A stretch of DNA of 64,000 bases from CAZBXE01 sp964496125 (GCA_964496125.1 CAZBXE010000006.1:1-64000); one strand, 5' to 3'. Positions 52,789 through 62,097 are shown, counted from the first letter of the stretch. Notes: generated from the sequence alone by a model not told the origin. Numbers and translations: made by a program.

Positions 52789-52797
52789 TGTTAAAAT
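52789..52797 (+). promoter_or_regulatory. Extended -10 promoter element of tRNA-Arg
   Basis: TG (52789-52790), one base, then TAAAAT (52792-52797) is an extended -10. The expected start near 52804 is four bases before the tRNA. No clear -35 box is visible. Confidence 0.35.
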
Positions 52798-52807
52798 TGT
52801 GCATCCT

Positions 52808-52880
52808 GTTCTCGTAGCTCAGGGGATAGAGCGAGCGCCTCCTAAGCGCTAGGTCGCGCGTTCGATTCGCGCCGAGGACG
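52808..52880 (+). tRNA. tRNA-Arg (anticodon CCT)
   Basis: A complete cloverleaf: acceptor GTTCTCG/CGAGGAC with one G-T pair, D stem GCTC/GAGC, anticodon stem AGCGC/GCGCT with loop CTCCTAA (anticodon CCT, 52841-52843), T arm GCGCG with TTCGATT, and discriminator G73. CCA is not encoded. It reads AGG codons. Confidence 0.97.
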
Positions 52881-52883
52881 ATT

Positions 52884-53555
52884 TTATTCACTTTTTCTCC
52901 TTAAAAAGCGGTCCAATCCAGACGCTATCCCATCTGCAATCTTTTTCCGATATGTGGCGTCTAAAATCTTGTCCCGCTCTTTTGCATTCGACAAAAATCC
53001 ACCTTCAACTAGAATCGCTGCCATCTTAGTCTCACGGATAACAGCAAAATTGCCGTGCTTCACCCCCCGGGACTTGGCATCTGTCTCTTCAAGAAAACCA
53101 TCCAACACATCTTTTGCTAAGGCTTTAGAAACAAGACTTCGTTTTTTATCTTTGTCGGTATTGTAATAATAGACTTCCACCCCTTCTGCCGATTCTACGG
53201 GGGCTGTATTGTAATGGACGCTCACAAAAAGGTCAGACTTATGATCTGAGGCAATTTTTGCTCTTGCCTCCAGTTCAATAAAACGATCATCCTTGCGCGT
53301 CATGAGGGTCCTATATCCCATGAGTGCAAGGGCTTGCCTTAACTTATGCGCAGTATCTAGGGCTAGCACCTTCTCTTGGTAGCAGGGCTGGCATTCTTGG
53401 TGTGCTCCCAAATCTTTTCCTCCGTGCCCAGGATCTATCATGATGAGCGTCTGCTGAGGATGGTGCCGAAAGTGTGTTTTTTTATGCTGTGCTGCAGCGA
53501 TGGAGTCTCCCACAAAGAGTAGGAAAGCGCATGCCAGCATCCGAACGTGTCTCAT
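52884..53555 (-). CDS. amiA: N-acetylmuramoyl-L-alanine amidase
   Basis: A 223-residue exported zinc amidase (Amidase_3) that cuts the peptide from peptidoglycan. A signal peptide (MLACAFLLFVGDSIAAA) is followed by zinc-binding MIDPGHGGKDLG, SDLFVSVHYNTAP (second histidine) and the catalytic glutamate in ILVEGGFLSNAKERD. It is directly downstream of murE with an ATGA-type overlap, the conserved chlamydial murE-amiA order. In Chlamydia the enzyme of this position remodels septal peptidoglycan. Confidence 0.94.
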   Translation of the reverse strand: MRHVRMLACAFLLFVGDSIAAAQHKKTHFRHHPQQTLIMIDPGHGGKDLGAHQECQPCYQEKVLALDTAHKLRQALALMGYRTLMTRKDDRFIELEARAKIASDHKSDLFVSVHYNTAPVESAEGVEVYYYNTDKDKKRSLVSKALAKDVLDGFLEETDAKSRGVKHGNFAVIRETKMAAILVEGGFLSNAKERDKILDATYRKKIADGIASGLDRFLRRKSE

Positions 53556-55005
53556 CTACACCTTGTTCCTTCTAACTTTTGGCAGAGCTCTTTGGCCACA
53601 GTAGCATCAGAAAAGGGACGTGTGTGTGTAGCAAAAATCTGGTAAGGTTCATGCCCTTTGCCTGCAAGTACCACTGTATCACCTGGCTCTCCGAGTGTGA
53701 GAGCAAGCTCGATTGCCTTCTCTCGATCAAGCTCTACTTTATGCCTCTCTGGGTGCAAAAATCCTTTTCTAATCTCTTCTGCGATCGAAGCCGGATTTTC
53801 GCTACGAGGATTATCAGAGGTTACAACACAAAAAGTAGAGTAGTGTTCTGCAGCGCGCGCCATCAAAGGTCTCTTTTTTCGATCTCGATCCCCACCACAA
53901 CCAAAAAGTGTGATGATCCTTGCCTTTGCGGTCTCTTGAAGCGTTTTTAAAATATTTTTCAAAGCATCCTCAGAATGCGCGAAATCAACGAAAATTTGCA
54001 ACCCCAGATTATTAGAAATCGCTTGCAGCCTTCCCGGAACAGATGAAAACTGGCTTGCCGCCCTCGCTACATCCACAAGGGAATGCCCATACGTTAAAGC
54101 AGCACTCATGGCAGCAAGGCAGTTGTATATATTAAACCGTCCCATCAGGGGGAAAAGAAAAGAAACCCTCTCCCCATTATACTGGAGGGTAAGTTTTGTT
54201 CCCCCGTCTACAAACGCATACTGCTTCACAAGAAGGTCGCATCCTTCTGAAAATCCATACCAAAAAAGGCAGGCTTTTGTTGCCTCAGCCATTTTAACAC
54301 TCATCGGCTCCTCTCGATTGAGCACTGCAAAAGATCCTTCTTTTAGTCGTTGAAAAAGAAGCTTTTTTGCCTNNNNNNNNNNCCATATGCCTCCATGGAG
54401 TGATGATAATCTAGATGGTCTTGTGTAAAGTTTGTAAATACTGCTGTTTTAAACTCGATTCCATCCACTCTTCCCTGTGCAAGAGCATGAGATGTCACTT
54501 CAAAAACGGCTGCCTTACAGCCCGACTTTTCCATTTCATGAAGGTATTCATAATTTGTGAAAATATCTGGTGTGGTCATAGTAGCAGGAAAGCTCTTTTT
54601 GCCAAGGCGCACTTCTACAGTCCCCACCATCCCTGTAGGGAGCCCCAAGGTTTCTAAGAGGTGGCTAAGAAGAAAAGCTGTTGTCGTCTTCCCATTGGTA
54701 CCGGTAATCCCTGTAATGGCAAGTTTTGAAGCACTATCTTGATAGAATTGCTTGGCAATTTCTCCTAGCTGCTTTTCCAGATCTCTTACCACAATTTGAG
54801 AAACTTTCCCTTTCCACTCTTCTAAAAAATGATCTGTGAGAATAGCAAGAGCCCCTTTTTCCACAGCTTCCCCAATAAAAGCACCCCCATCGAAAGCCTG
54901 CCCCTTTCGCACGACAAAAAGAAAGCCCGGGAAAACAGCCTTTGAATGTGCCGTTATCCCTGTGCACTTTCCCTCATCTAAAAAATCTTCTAACGATTGT
55001 TCCAT
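53552..55005 (-). CDS. murE: UDP-MurNAc-L-Ala-D-Glu: meso-DAP ligase (interrupted by assembly gap)
   Basis: The N-terminal part (55005 to the gap) has ITGITGTNGKTTTAFLLSHL (ATP loop) and VFTNFTQDHLDYHHSMEAY. The C-terminal part (gap to 53552) has MGRFNIYNCLAAMSAAL, VDFAHSEDALKN and TSDNPRSENPASIAEEI. The DNPR motif is the usual mark of meso-diaminopimelate specificity. The two parts are in different frames only because the ten N at 54373-54382 stand for a gap of unknown length; nothing suggests a real frameshift. About 30 or more residues after EAY may be missing. It overlaps pbp3 by 16 bp and amiA by 4 bp. Confidence 0.92.
54373..54382. other. Assembly gap (10 N)
   Basis: Ten N residues within murE. 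The reading frame changes across it, so the true gap length is not a multiple that keeps frame with 10 bases; the sequence here is a scaffold join. Confidence 0.98.
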
Positions 55006-56894
55006 CTCTTGCGCTCTTCAGCAAGTTCCAAATTTTCTTTTTTCCAAAAGGTGTTCGTCGGATCATCAGGGGCCTGTCCCAAATACGCAAGAGCCCTTTC
55101 CGCCACCTTTAAAAATATAGGCGCTGCACACCCGCCCCCAAAGGCATTGACCTTCTTTGCATCTGGCTCATCGATTGCGATTGCGAGCACAAAGGGGGGA
55201 TGGTCTACACAAGGGCTTCCAATAAACGTAGCAAAGTGCTTCTTCTCCCCGTCCATGTACTGTCCCCCTATAAGTTTATTTACAGTACTCGTCTTTCCAA
55301 TTTCTGTATAGCCGGGAATTGCCCCTCGGTTGCCTGTGCCGCCTGGCTGCATCACAAATTTAAGCCCTTTTACAACCTCATGCAACGCAGAATCGCTTAA
55401 AACCTTTTTAGGTTCTTTCCGATGCTCTGTTTTTACAAGGGTTGGTGTGACAAGATAGCCGCCATTTGCAAAAACAGAAAAGGCACGCACACACTGTAGC
55501 GTAGTCGCTTGGAGGTTATATCCCATAGCAAGAGAAAAAGGGGTCGGCACAGACCACTCGAGTGTCCCGTTCGGATAGAGCTTTCCTGGGCGTGGAAGCA
55601 TACCTGGGCTTTCGGCAGGAAGCTCAACGCCTGTTCTTACTCCATAGCCAAAAATGTTTTGCAAAGCATTTCTGTACCAGTTTCCTCCAAGCCGCGAAAT
55701 AATCCTTTCAGCAAGCCTTCCCATATAGATATTCGACGACTTTTGCATGGCGCTATACATATTTTGGTAGGCGATACGACTGACATCGGTGATCTCCTTT
55801 TTCCTTCCAGGAAATTTTCCGTCTGCTGTATTGAAGATCTCCTCAGGATGAAAAAGCGGCGGCTCCCCCCGACGTGCAAGCTCTTCGTTTGCCACAAGAG
55901 CAATTGCCACAGTCAAGGGTTTTGCAAGAGACCCGGGTTCATTTGCATCTGTAACCGCTCGCACCACCGTATGGCGAGCCTTTTCTGGGCTTTGAAAATA
56001 GCTTGCATACTCGGCAGGATAAAAAAAAGGATACTGGGCAAGAGCCAAAATCTCCCCTGTATAGGGATCCATCATCAGACCCCAGCCCCCTTTTGCCTCT
56101 GAGCGAACAACACCCTCTTCGATCTCCTCTTCTAAGATCTCTTGTAAGACATGATTGATTGTAAGATAAATATCTTGCCCATGTTCTGGAGGAGTAATGA
56201 TCTCGCCTGTTTCAAAATTGTGCCTTGGTGAGCGCATGAGCCTTCTTTTACCAAGTTTTCCTTTAAGCACGTCATTATAGTAGAGCTCGAGTCCGCCTGT
56301 AGGGACAGCTTCCTTTGTGATTTCATCTTTCTGATGCTGGATGGTGTGTAACACCTGTCCCAGTAGTTTACCAAAAGGGTAAGAGCGCTGGTAATCGACT
56401 GTAAAATAGAGCGTATTAGAGGGAAGTTTATTGCGCTTGGCAAAGGGAAACCACCACTTTTGCACTTTCTCTCTATCCTCTGCGGTCAGCCACATAGCAA
56501 GCTTGCGGCTACGGCTTTTCATCTGAAGCTGTCTTTCAAGCTCCTTTTTCTCCTCTGGAGTCTCAGAAAGAAGCTCAGCAATACTGAGTGCCACTTCTTC
56601 TTTTAACTCTTGCGGGATCATCGCAGCATCAGCAAAGAGATGAAACTTCTGGATATCGGTTACAAGCTTTTGAGGCCTCTCTTCATGTTTTCGAGAAAGA
56701 GAGGTGTTAGCATAAAAAGTCCCTCGCAAAAACGGCTCTTCGACAACGAGATAATGCTGTTTATCTGCCTCTGCCGACCAGCGATCTCCCTCTATGATCT
56801 GGATGTGATAGAACTGCATCACCAAAAGGGAAAAAAGGGCAAACAGAAGAGAGACTAGAAAAATAAAGCGTTTTTTATCGTTTTTTGTTGCCAT
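54990..56894 (-). CDS. ftsI: Class B penicillin-binding protein (PBP3/FtsI type)
   Basis: A 634-residue division transpeptidase that cross-links septal peptidoglycan. One N-terminal membrane helix (FIFLVSLLFALFSLLVMQFY) leads into a dimerisation domain and the transpeptidase domain. The active serine is in NEPGSLAKPLT (SxxK), the second motif is SSN in MQKSSNIYM, and the third is KTS in EIGKTSTVNK where most homologues have KTG. It lies between ftsL and murE with overlaps on both sides, in the rsmH-ftsL-pbp3-murE-amiA operon. Confidence 0.94.
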   Translation of the reverse strand: MATKNDKKRFIFLVSLLFALFSLLVMQFYHIQIIEGDRWSAEADKQHYLVVEEPFLRGTFYANTSLSRKHEERPQKLVTDIQKFHLFADAAMIPQELKEEVALSIAELLSETPEEKKELERQLQMKSRSRKLAMWLTAEDREKVQKWWFPFAKRNKLPSNTLYFTVDYQRSYPFGKLLGQVLHTIQHQKDEITKEAVPTGGLELYYNDVLKGKLGKRRLMRSPRHNFETGEIITPPEHGQDIYLTINHVLQEILEEEIEEGVVRSEAKGGWGLMMDPYTGEILALAQYPFFYPAEYASYFQSPEKARHTVVRAVTDANEPGSLAKPLTVAIALVANEELARRGEPPLFHPEEIFNTADGKFPGRKKEITDVSRIAYQNMYSAMQKSSNIYMGRLAERIISRLGGNWYRNALQNIFGYGVRTGVELPAESPGMLPRPGKLYPNGTLEWSVPTPFSLAMGYNLQATTLQCVRAFSVFANGGYLVTPTLVKTEHRKEPKKVLSDSALHEVVKGLKFVMQPGGTGNRGAIPGYTEIGKTSTVNKLIGGQYMDGEKKHFATFIGSPCVDHPPFVLAIAIDEPDAKKVNAFGGGCAAPIFLKVAERALAYLGQAPDDPTNTFWKKENLELAEERKRWNNR

Positions 56895-57162
56895 GATGCA
56901 AGACTACAATATCCTTCGTATAAGGAAATTGCAAATGTACAAATTCATGCTGTTTCATCAGCTCCATCAGATGGATGGGGCTTTCGAATTGGTCGATTTC
57001 ATACTGAAGTCTGGTATTTTCCTCTTGTATCAGCTTTAGCTCCTTTTGCAAAAGAGGGATTTTTAAACGAAGCTCCGTCAAGTGATTCAACTGATTAATG
57101 TAGGCACAAAGAGTAAACCCTAAGGCGAAAATGCAAAGCAGAATCTGGATAAGCTTTGTCAC
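56875..57162 (-). CDS. ftsL: Cell division protein FtsL-like
   Basis: A 95-residue small bitopic protein: one membrane helix (IQILLCIFALGFTLCAYI) then a leucine-zipper-like coiled coil (LRLKIPLLQKELKLIQEE). This is the FtsL/DivIC plan. Identity rests mainly on size, topology and its place between rsmH and pbp3, where FtsL lies in most bacteria. It overlaps rsmH by 4 bp and pbp3 by 20 bp. Confidence 0.85.
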   Translation of the reverse strand: MTKLIQILLCIFALGFTLCAYINQLNHLTELRLKIPLLQKELKLIQEENTRLQYEIDQFESPIHLMELMKQHEFVHLQFPYTKDIVVLHHGNKKR

Positions 57163-58091
57163 ACCCTCTCCACAACACGAAGTTTTGCGCTCGCAGCCCT
57201 TGGATTTGCCTTCTGCTCTTCTAGGCTTGGAGAAATCGGTTTTTTTGTAACTATATGCACTCTGACAGGCTTAGAAACAAACATTCCACCGACACCCACC
57301 GTATCCATCTTGTCGCTTGCTTCAAATCGAAAGAGATTTTTCACGATCCTATCTTCTAAACTATGAAACGAGATGACAGCAAGCCTTCCCCCTTTTTCGA
57401 GTCTATCAATGGCTTTAGGAAGTACCTTTTCTAAAACAGCAAGCTCACTGTTGACAAAGATGCGGAGAGCTTGAAAGACAAGCGTTGCTGGGTGAAAGCC
57501 TTTTTTCTGGTACGGATGAAGCGAGCGCAAGAGAGAAGCAAGCTCCTCTGTCGTTTCTATCGGCGCCTTTTTTCTTGCTTCGACAATTAACCTAGCAGCT
57601 AGACGACTTTTTTTTTCTTCTCCATACTCATAGATGATGTCAGAGAGATCTGCTTCAGGATAGGTATTTACCACCTCATAGGCTGTCAGACGAAGAGAAT
57701 TTTGGTCCATTCTCATGTCAAGCGGCCCTTTAAATCTAAAACTAAAACCGCGCTCGGGACGATCGATCTGCATCGAAGAAACGCCAAGATCGAGAAGCAT
57801 ACCCGAAACATGCTCTATCTCAAGAGGTTGCAACACCCGCTCAAAGTCTACAAAATTGCACTGAAAAAAGCGGCATTTTTGCTCCCACGGAGCTAAAACC
57901 GCCTGCGCCAAGGCAAGAGCGTCCCTATCCTGGTCAATCCCTATATAGGTTTTGATTTCAGGGTGAGCGGAAAGCAGCGCTTTTGCGTGCCCTCCGGCTC
58001 CAAGGGTGCCATCTACAATGACGCTCAGGTCTTTTCCTTGAAAAGCTGCAACTACCTCTTCCTTGAGAACTGATATATGGGGCGAAGTCAT
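57159..58091 (-). CDS. rsmH: 16S rRNA (cytosine-1402-N4)-methyltransferase
   Basis: A 310-residue SAM-dependent methyltransferase (formerly MraW). It begins HISVLKEEVVAAF, then SAM-binding VDGTLGAGGHAKALL, GIDQDRDALALA, LLDLGVSSMQID and PERGFSFRFKGPLDMRMD. The C-terminus contains GGRLAVISFHSLEDRIVK and NPRAASAKLRVVER. All are diagnostic. It is the first gene of the division operon and diverges from the small gene at 58176. Confidence 0.97.
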   Translation of the reverse strand: MTSPHISVLKEEVVAAFQGKDLSVIVDGTLGAGGHAKALLSAHPEIKTYIGIDQDRDALALAQAVLAPWEQKCRFFQCNFVDFERVLQPLEIEHVSGMLLDLGVSSMQIDRPERGFSFRFKGPLDMRMDQNSLRLTAYEVVNTYPEADLSDIIYEYGEEKKSRLAARLIVEARKKAPIETTEELASLLRSLHPYQKKGFHPATLVFQALRIFVNSELAVLEKVLPKAIDRLEKGGRLAVISFHSLEDRIVKNLFRFEASDKMDTVGVGGMFVSKPVRVHIVTKKPISPSLEEQKANPRAASAKLRVVERV

Positions 58092-58120
58092 CCTATTAGT
58101 TTAATCGAAATTGGAAAAAA

Positions 58121-58129
58121 TGGTACAAT
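58121..58129 (+). promoter_or_regulatory. Extended -10 promoter for the 58176 gene
   Basis: TG (58121-58122), one base, then TACAAT (58124-58129) forms an extended -10 box. The -35 at the right spacing (TTAATC) is poor. It would drive the two small conserved genes. Confidence 0.4.
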
Positions 58130-58175
58130 AAGAAATGAGGGAAGCAGGCATTTTTTCTATCCCCTTGAGGTTCAA

Positions 58176-58625
58176 ATGGCAACGATTGACAAATTAGACA
58201 TAGGTATCTATTTCCAGTACGCCAGCCGGGCAGAATTCGTCGAGCAACTCAACAAGCAATACCACTTTGACGTTGCACATGAAATCCCCCCCCAAACGCA
58301 AGTGGTCGACTATGTGCCTAAGCCTTCAGAGCTTGACATTATCTTTGGTGTCGCCTCACAGATGACCCCCTGGGCCTATTTTATGGCACCGCTTAGATTT
58401 CGTTCCACTCGTCGGACTCCTTTTACAAGGTCAAGAGTAACAACCCTCTTTGGCGCCGATGAAGAGCAAGCTGCTCTTGAGAGCACTCTGGGAAGCATTG
58501 TCTGCGCAAATAAAGAAGAGGAAAACGAGAAAGCAGCCCTCATCCGCTGCTGCAAGCAGCTTGGTCAAATCAATGATTGGATCGGCTTTATTACCGGAAG
58601 AATCGGTCAATTCTTACAAGGGTAA
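58176..58625 (+). CDS. Conserved hypothetical protein, 149 aa
   Basis: A soluble protein with an N-terminal MATIDKLDIGIYFQYASR and a basic middle (RFRSTRRTPFTRSR). Function unknown. Its position between rsmH and a TPR gene near dnaA matches C. trachomatis CT273, which is also uncharacterised. The ATG at 58176 has GAGG five bases upstream; a longer frame from 58077 would run into the divergent rsmH start and lacks this. Confidence 0.7.
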   Translation: MATIDKLDIGIYFQYASRAEFVEQLNKQYHFDVAHEIPPQTQVVDYVPKPSELDIIFGVASQMTPWAYFMAPLRFRSTRRTPFTRSRVTTLFGADEEQAALESTLGSIVCANKEEENEKAALIRCCKQLGQINDWIGFITGRIGQFLQG

Positions 58626-58628
58626 ACA

Positions 58629-59015
58629 ATGGACTGGAAAAAAATGCTTGGATGGACAGAAGAGCACCTTGAAGATTTACGGTCGATCGGCTTCTCCTAT
58701 ATCCGGCAAGGAAAGTATGAAATCGCGCTTTCCTTCTTTGAAGGTCTAAGTGCCGTCCACTCGAACGAGCCTTATGATCTAGAAACATTAGGAGCCCTTT
58801 ACTTGCAGCTCGGCAAGCCAGAGCAAGCAATCAAATACTTTAACCAAGCCCTGCAATTTGAAGGAGACCACACAGCTACACTTCTCAACCTTTGTAAGGC
58901 ATTTCTCATGATGGGCAAAAAGGACGAAGCTTTAAAGCTTGCCCACATCTTGAAAAACGAGCCTTCTCCGGAAGTCTCTAATGTGGCCAAAGCCCTCATC
59001 CTGGCCTATGGTTAA
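58629..59015 (+). CDS. Small TPR-repeat protein, 128 aa
   Basis: Two to three tetratricopeptide repeats fill the protein (LRSIGFSYIRQGKYEIALSF, LGALYLQLGKPEQAIKYFNQ, LLNLCKAFLMMGKKDEALKL). Size and repeat number recall SycD/LcrH-type secretion chaperones, though no such activity is shown. It begins 3 bp after the previous gene, so the two are an operon; C. trachomatis CT274 holds this position. Confidence 0.78.
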   Translation: MDWKKMLGWTEEHLEDLRSIGFSYIRQGKYEIALSFFEGLSAVHSNEPYDLETLGALYLQLGKPEQAIKYFNQALQFEGDHTATLLNLCKAFLMMGKKDEALKLAHILKNEPSPEVSNVAKALILAYG

Positions 59016-59444
59016 ATCTCCTTTCATGACACGAGAAAACTCGACCCTTCAGGCTTTCAATTCATTTGGGTATAACTGTAGACTTTGCTATTTTTGAGAG
59101 ATTTGCAACAAGTTGGCAATTTCGCATATCCCCCACCGCTTCATTGTTTTAATTGACAATAAATTGCTTACAATTCAAAATATGAGTGATTATTCCAGGT
59201 AAACTGAAAAAACTTAGGGTTTTGCATAAACCGGTTTGCGTTGTAGTTGTACGGACCCCTTTTTCAATACGTGGGAACAAATTGTTTAACTATAGGAGTT
59301 CGGACATGGTCCGTGAGGAAAGTATGATGTTTTTAATGTCTGATAATCATAAAATCAGAGTGATTATCTCTAAGCGAAAATAAACCCTCACCTCATATTC
59401 CCCTATATTACAAACATTTTTATTGCCACCTTAGGAAAGATTCC
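59016..59444. other. 429-bp intergenic region with promoter-like element and small ORF
   Basis: No long gene is present. It holds TTGACA at 59153-59158 with AT-rich sequence 17-19 bases downstream, a short ORF with a strong ribosome binding site (59306-59383, listed separately) and the AGGAAAG ribosome binding site of the next gene. No strong hairpin was seen. Confidence 0.5.
59306..59383 (+). CDS. Possible 25-aa small protein or leader peptide
   Basis: ATG at 59306 is preceded by AGGAG with seven-base spacing. It encodes a 25-residue basic peptide ending KIRVIISKRK. It lies 61 bases before the AGCS symporter gene, downstream of a TTGACA element. The peptide matches nothing I recognise; it could be a small protein, a leader peptide, or chance. 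Confidence 0.3.
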   Translation: MVREESMMFLMSDNHKIRVIISKRK

Positions 59445-60785
59445 ATGATTAACCAGCTTTTTCAAATTCTCACCGGAGCAGATGCCTTTTTTTGGGGCTA
59501 CATTGGTTTTGCCCTCATTTTCAGCCTCGGAGTCTATCTTACTGCCAAAACACGCTTCTTCCAGTTCCGGGCCTTCCCTTTTATCGTCCGCACCTTCTTC
59601 CAGGAAGTCCTCCAAAGATCAGGAAGCGACCGAGGCATCCACCCTCTTAAAGCTTTTTTTGCTTCTGTCGGCGGCATGCTCGGAGTGGGAAACGTCGTTG
59701 GTATTGTCACCGCCCTCCAGCTTGGAGGTCCAGGAGCCTTGTTTTGGGTGTGGGTCGCCGGATTTGCCGGTACTTTGATCAAATATTCAGAGATTTACCT
59801 TGGCCTTAAGCACCGAGTACAAAATGACCGCAAAAGCTACGATGGCGGTCCTATGTTCTTTTTAAAGAAAGCTTTTGGCGTCGAATGGATCGGAACTGTC
59901 GTTTGCATTCTTCTCTGTATCTATGGCGCGGAGATCTACCAGTTCAATGTCGTAGTTGATACCCTCTCTTACTCCTTTGGCATAGATAAACTTCCCCTAG
60001 CATTCCTTCTTCTTTGTCTTATTGTCTATGCTGGTCTTGGCGGCGTCTCTAGGGTAGCTAAAATTTGCTGCTGGATTATGCCTTTATTCATGTTTATCTA
60101 CATAAGTATGTGCCTCTGGGTCATAGCCCACCATGGAAGCGACCTAGGCGGGGTCCTCAAGCTCGTCATCAGTTCGGCTTTCTCTGGACATTCAGCTATC
60201 GGCGGCTTTGCAGGCGCTACAGTTTCTCAGGCCATCCAGCACGGCATGGCAGGTGCAAGCTACGCTGCAGATATCGGCATCGGCTATGACTCGACCATCC
60301 AGAGCGAATCTCACGCTGTTCACCCAGAAAGACAGGCCCGCATGGCCTTTTTTGGCGTCATCTTAGACAACATTATCTGTTCTCTGACCATCTTGCTTGT
60401 CTTGGTGACCGGTTTTTGGCAAACACCTGTTGATGATATTGGCGCTCCTCTTGTGCAGCGCGCGCTCGCTGAGCACTTTCCCCTCATCAGCTACATCATG
60501 CCTCTTTTTATCTTTATCTTAGGATATACAACGCTGATTGCCTACCTCATTGTAGGAATCAAGTGCGCTCGCTATCTTAACCCCGAGAAAGGGACCCTAT
60601 ACTACATTGCCTATACGATCTCAGTGATGACGTTCTTTGCCTTCTTTGACCAAACAAAAGCACTTCTTGTCATGAGAATTGCAGGGGCTCTGCTGCTCAT
60701 CTTGAACCTAACAGGGATCTTTTTCTTAAGGAATGAGATCGTCTTTACGAAAGAGACGCAGCTAAAAGAACCCGACCTTGCCTAA
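59445..60785 (+). CDS. Sodium:alanine (AGCS) symporter
   Basis: A 446-residue inner-membrane amino-acid carrier with about ten or eleven transmembrane helices. Family markers are FFQFRAFPFIVRTF, ASVGGMLGVGNVVGIVTALQLGGPGALFWVWV, KYSEIYLGLKHR, YDGGPMFFLKKAF and the later GMAGASYAADIGIGYDSTIQSES. It likely imports alanine or glycine with Na+ from the host cytosol. AGGAAAG precedes the ATG. It is inserted between the CT274-like gene and dnaA relative to Chlamydia. Confidence 0.93.
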   Translation: MINQLFQILTGADAFFWGYIGFALIFSLGVYLTAKTRFFQFRAFPFIVRTFFQEVLQRSGSDRGIHPLKAFFASVGGMLGVGNVVGIVTALQLGGPGALFWVWVAGFAGTLIKYSEIYLGLKHRVQNDRKSYDGGPMFFLKKAFGVEWIGTVVCILLCIYGAEIYQFNVVVDTLSYSFGIDKLPLAFLLLCLIVYAGLGGVSRVAKICCWIMPLFMFIYISMCLWVIAHHGSDLGGVLKLVISSAFSGHSAIGGFAGATVSQAIQHGMAGASYAADIGIGYDSTIQSESHAVHPERQARMAFFGVILDNIICSLTILLVLVTGFWQTPVDDIGAPLVQRALAEHFPLISYIMPLFIFILGYTTLIAYLIVGIKCARYLNPEKGTLYYIAYTISVMTFFAFFDQTKALLVMRIAGALLLILNLTGIFFLRNEIVFTKETQLKEPDLA

Positions 60786-60820
60786 TAACGCGCCTGAATC
60801 ATTTTTTAGGCTAAGTCTCC

Positions 60821-61978
60821 CTAACGGGATTTGAGAGCAAGCAGTGCTTCGATGACACGGTCTGCACCCTCATCAGAAAGGCCAGCATAAAACGGAAGGG
60901 AAAGGGCCTCAGCATAGTACCTCTCCATCTCCGGCATCTCCCCTGCCAGATTACCTGTCTTCTTTTGCACTACAGGATGGGCATAGAGCGGGATGTAGTG
61001 GACCTGAGAACCAATCCCCTTTGCTTTCAACTCCTCTACCACCTCTTGCCTTGTTTTCTGCAAAGCTCCAAAATCCATCTGCACAACAAAGAGATGGTAA
61101 TGCGTCCTTGCATCATAGTCCGAAGAGAAAAGACGAAAATGGGAAACGCCCTCTAAAGCGGCTCGGTAACGGGCAATCAGTTTCTGTTTTCTTTCTGCAA
61201 ATTGGTCGATCCGTTTGAGTTGAGAAAGACCAAGAGCGGCCGCAAAATCGGTCACATTATAATTTCCTGAAAGCTCCTCTACTTCGTAAAACCAAGAGCC
61301 CCCTTCAGGCTTTCTGACAATCCCATTATTGCGAAGCCTCAGCAGGTGTTTATACAAATCATCTCGATTGGTTGTGACCATTCCCCCCTCACCCATGGTG
61401 ATGTTCTTTGCCGGATGGAAGCTAAAAATGGTCATATCACTATACATACAACTGCCCACCTTCTCCCCTGTAGGATAGAGAGAACCAAAGGCATGCGCTG
61501 CATCTTCAATCACACAAGAATCAGGACCGAGGGCTGAATGACTTAAACGGCGCATATCCAAGGCAATCCCCGCAAAATGGACGGGAAGGATCACGCTAAC
61601 CCCACGGCTCATAGGCCTCAAAGGTGCGTCCTTCAATTTTTCAAGATCTAGGTTGCCACTAGTGCGGTCAATGTCGACAAAAAAAAGATTAGCATTGAGC
61701 CGAAGCCCCGTATTCACAGAAGCGACAAAGCTATTTGGAGTGGTGATGAGACGCCCCTGGGGATTAAGACCTGCAGCCTGTCCTGCGATATAAAGGGCGG
61801 CCGTTCCGCTATTTACAGCTATCGCGTACTTTACGCCGCAATAGTCAGCAACAGCCTGCTCCCATTCCGCTACAGTTTCCCCCCGTGTTATGCTTGAACC
61901 CCGCAAACTGTCTAAAACTGCCTGCTGGTCTTCTTCGTTGATGGACTGTAATGCATAGGGAAGAAAATTTTTAGTCAT
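60821..61978 (-). CDS. DegT/DnrJ/EryC1/StrS aminotransferase (PseC-like)
   Basis: A 385-residue PLP-dependent sugar aminotransferase. It begins LPYALQSINEEDQQAVLDSL, with SSITRGETVAEWEQAVADYCG, AVNSGTAALYIA, VIEDAAHAFGSLY and the PLP lysine in FSFHPAKNITMGEGGMVTTN. The opening closely follows PseC, which aminates a UDP-4-keto-sugar in pseudaminic acid synthesis, but no PseB or other partner is in the window, so another nucleotide sugar is possible. It converges with the AGCS gene. Confidence 0.88.
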   Translation of the reverse strand: MTKNFLPYALQSINEEDQQAVLDSLRGSSITRGETVAEWEQAVADYCGVKYAIAVNSGTAALYIAGQAAGLNPQGRLITTPNSFVASVNTGLRLNANLFFVDIDRTSGNLDLEKLKDAPLRPMSRGVSVILPVHFAGIALDMRRLSHSALGPDSCVIEDAAHAFGSLYPTGEKVGSCMYSDMTIFSFHPAKNITMGEGGMVTTNRDDLYKHLLRLRNNGIVRKPEGGSWFYEVEELSGNYNVTDFAAALGLSQLKRIDQFAERKQKLIARYRAALEGVSHFRLFSSDYDARTHYHLFVVQMDFGALQKTRQEVVEELKAKGIGSQVHYIPLYAHPVVQKKTGNLAGEMPEMERYYAEALSLPFYAGLSDEGADRVIEALLALKSR

Positions 61979-62097
61979 GGGTACAGCTTACCACGATTCC
62001 TTTTTCCTGCAAAGCCTATCTCAATCCCTACTCTCTCTTCATCGAATCTTAATACATATCTGGAATACTTTATGCCAAAAAAACAAGGAGCTTTGTT

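Noticed and set aside
53552..55005. murE as two genes or a pseudogene
   Set aside because: The break coincides with ten N; both halves are intact and in the conserved gene order, so an assembly gap explains it.
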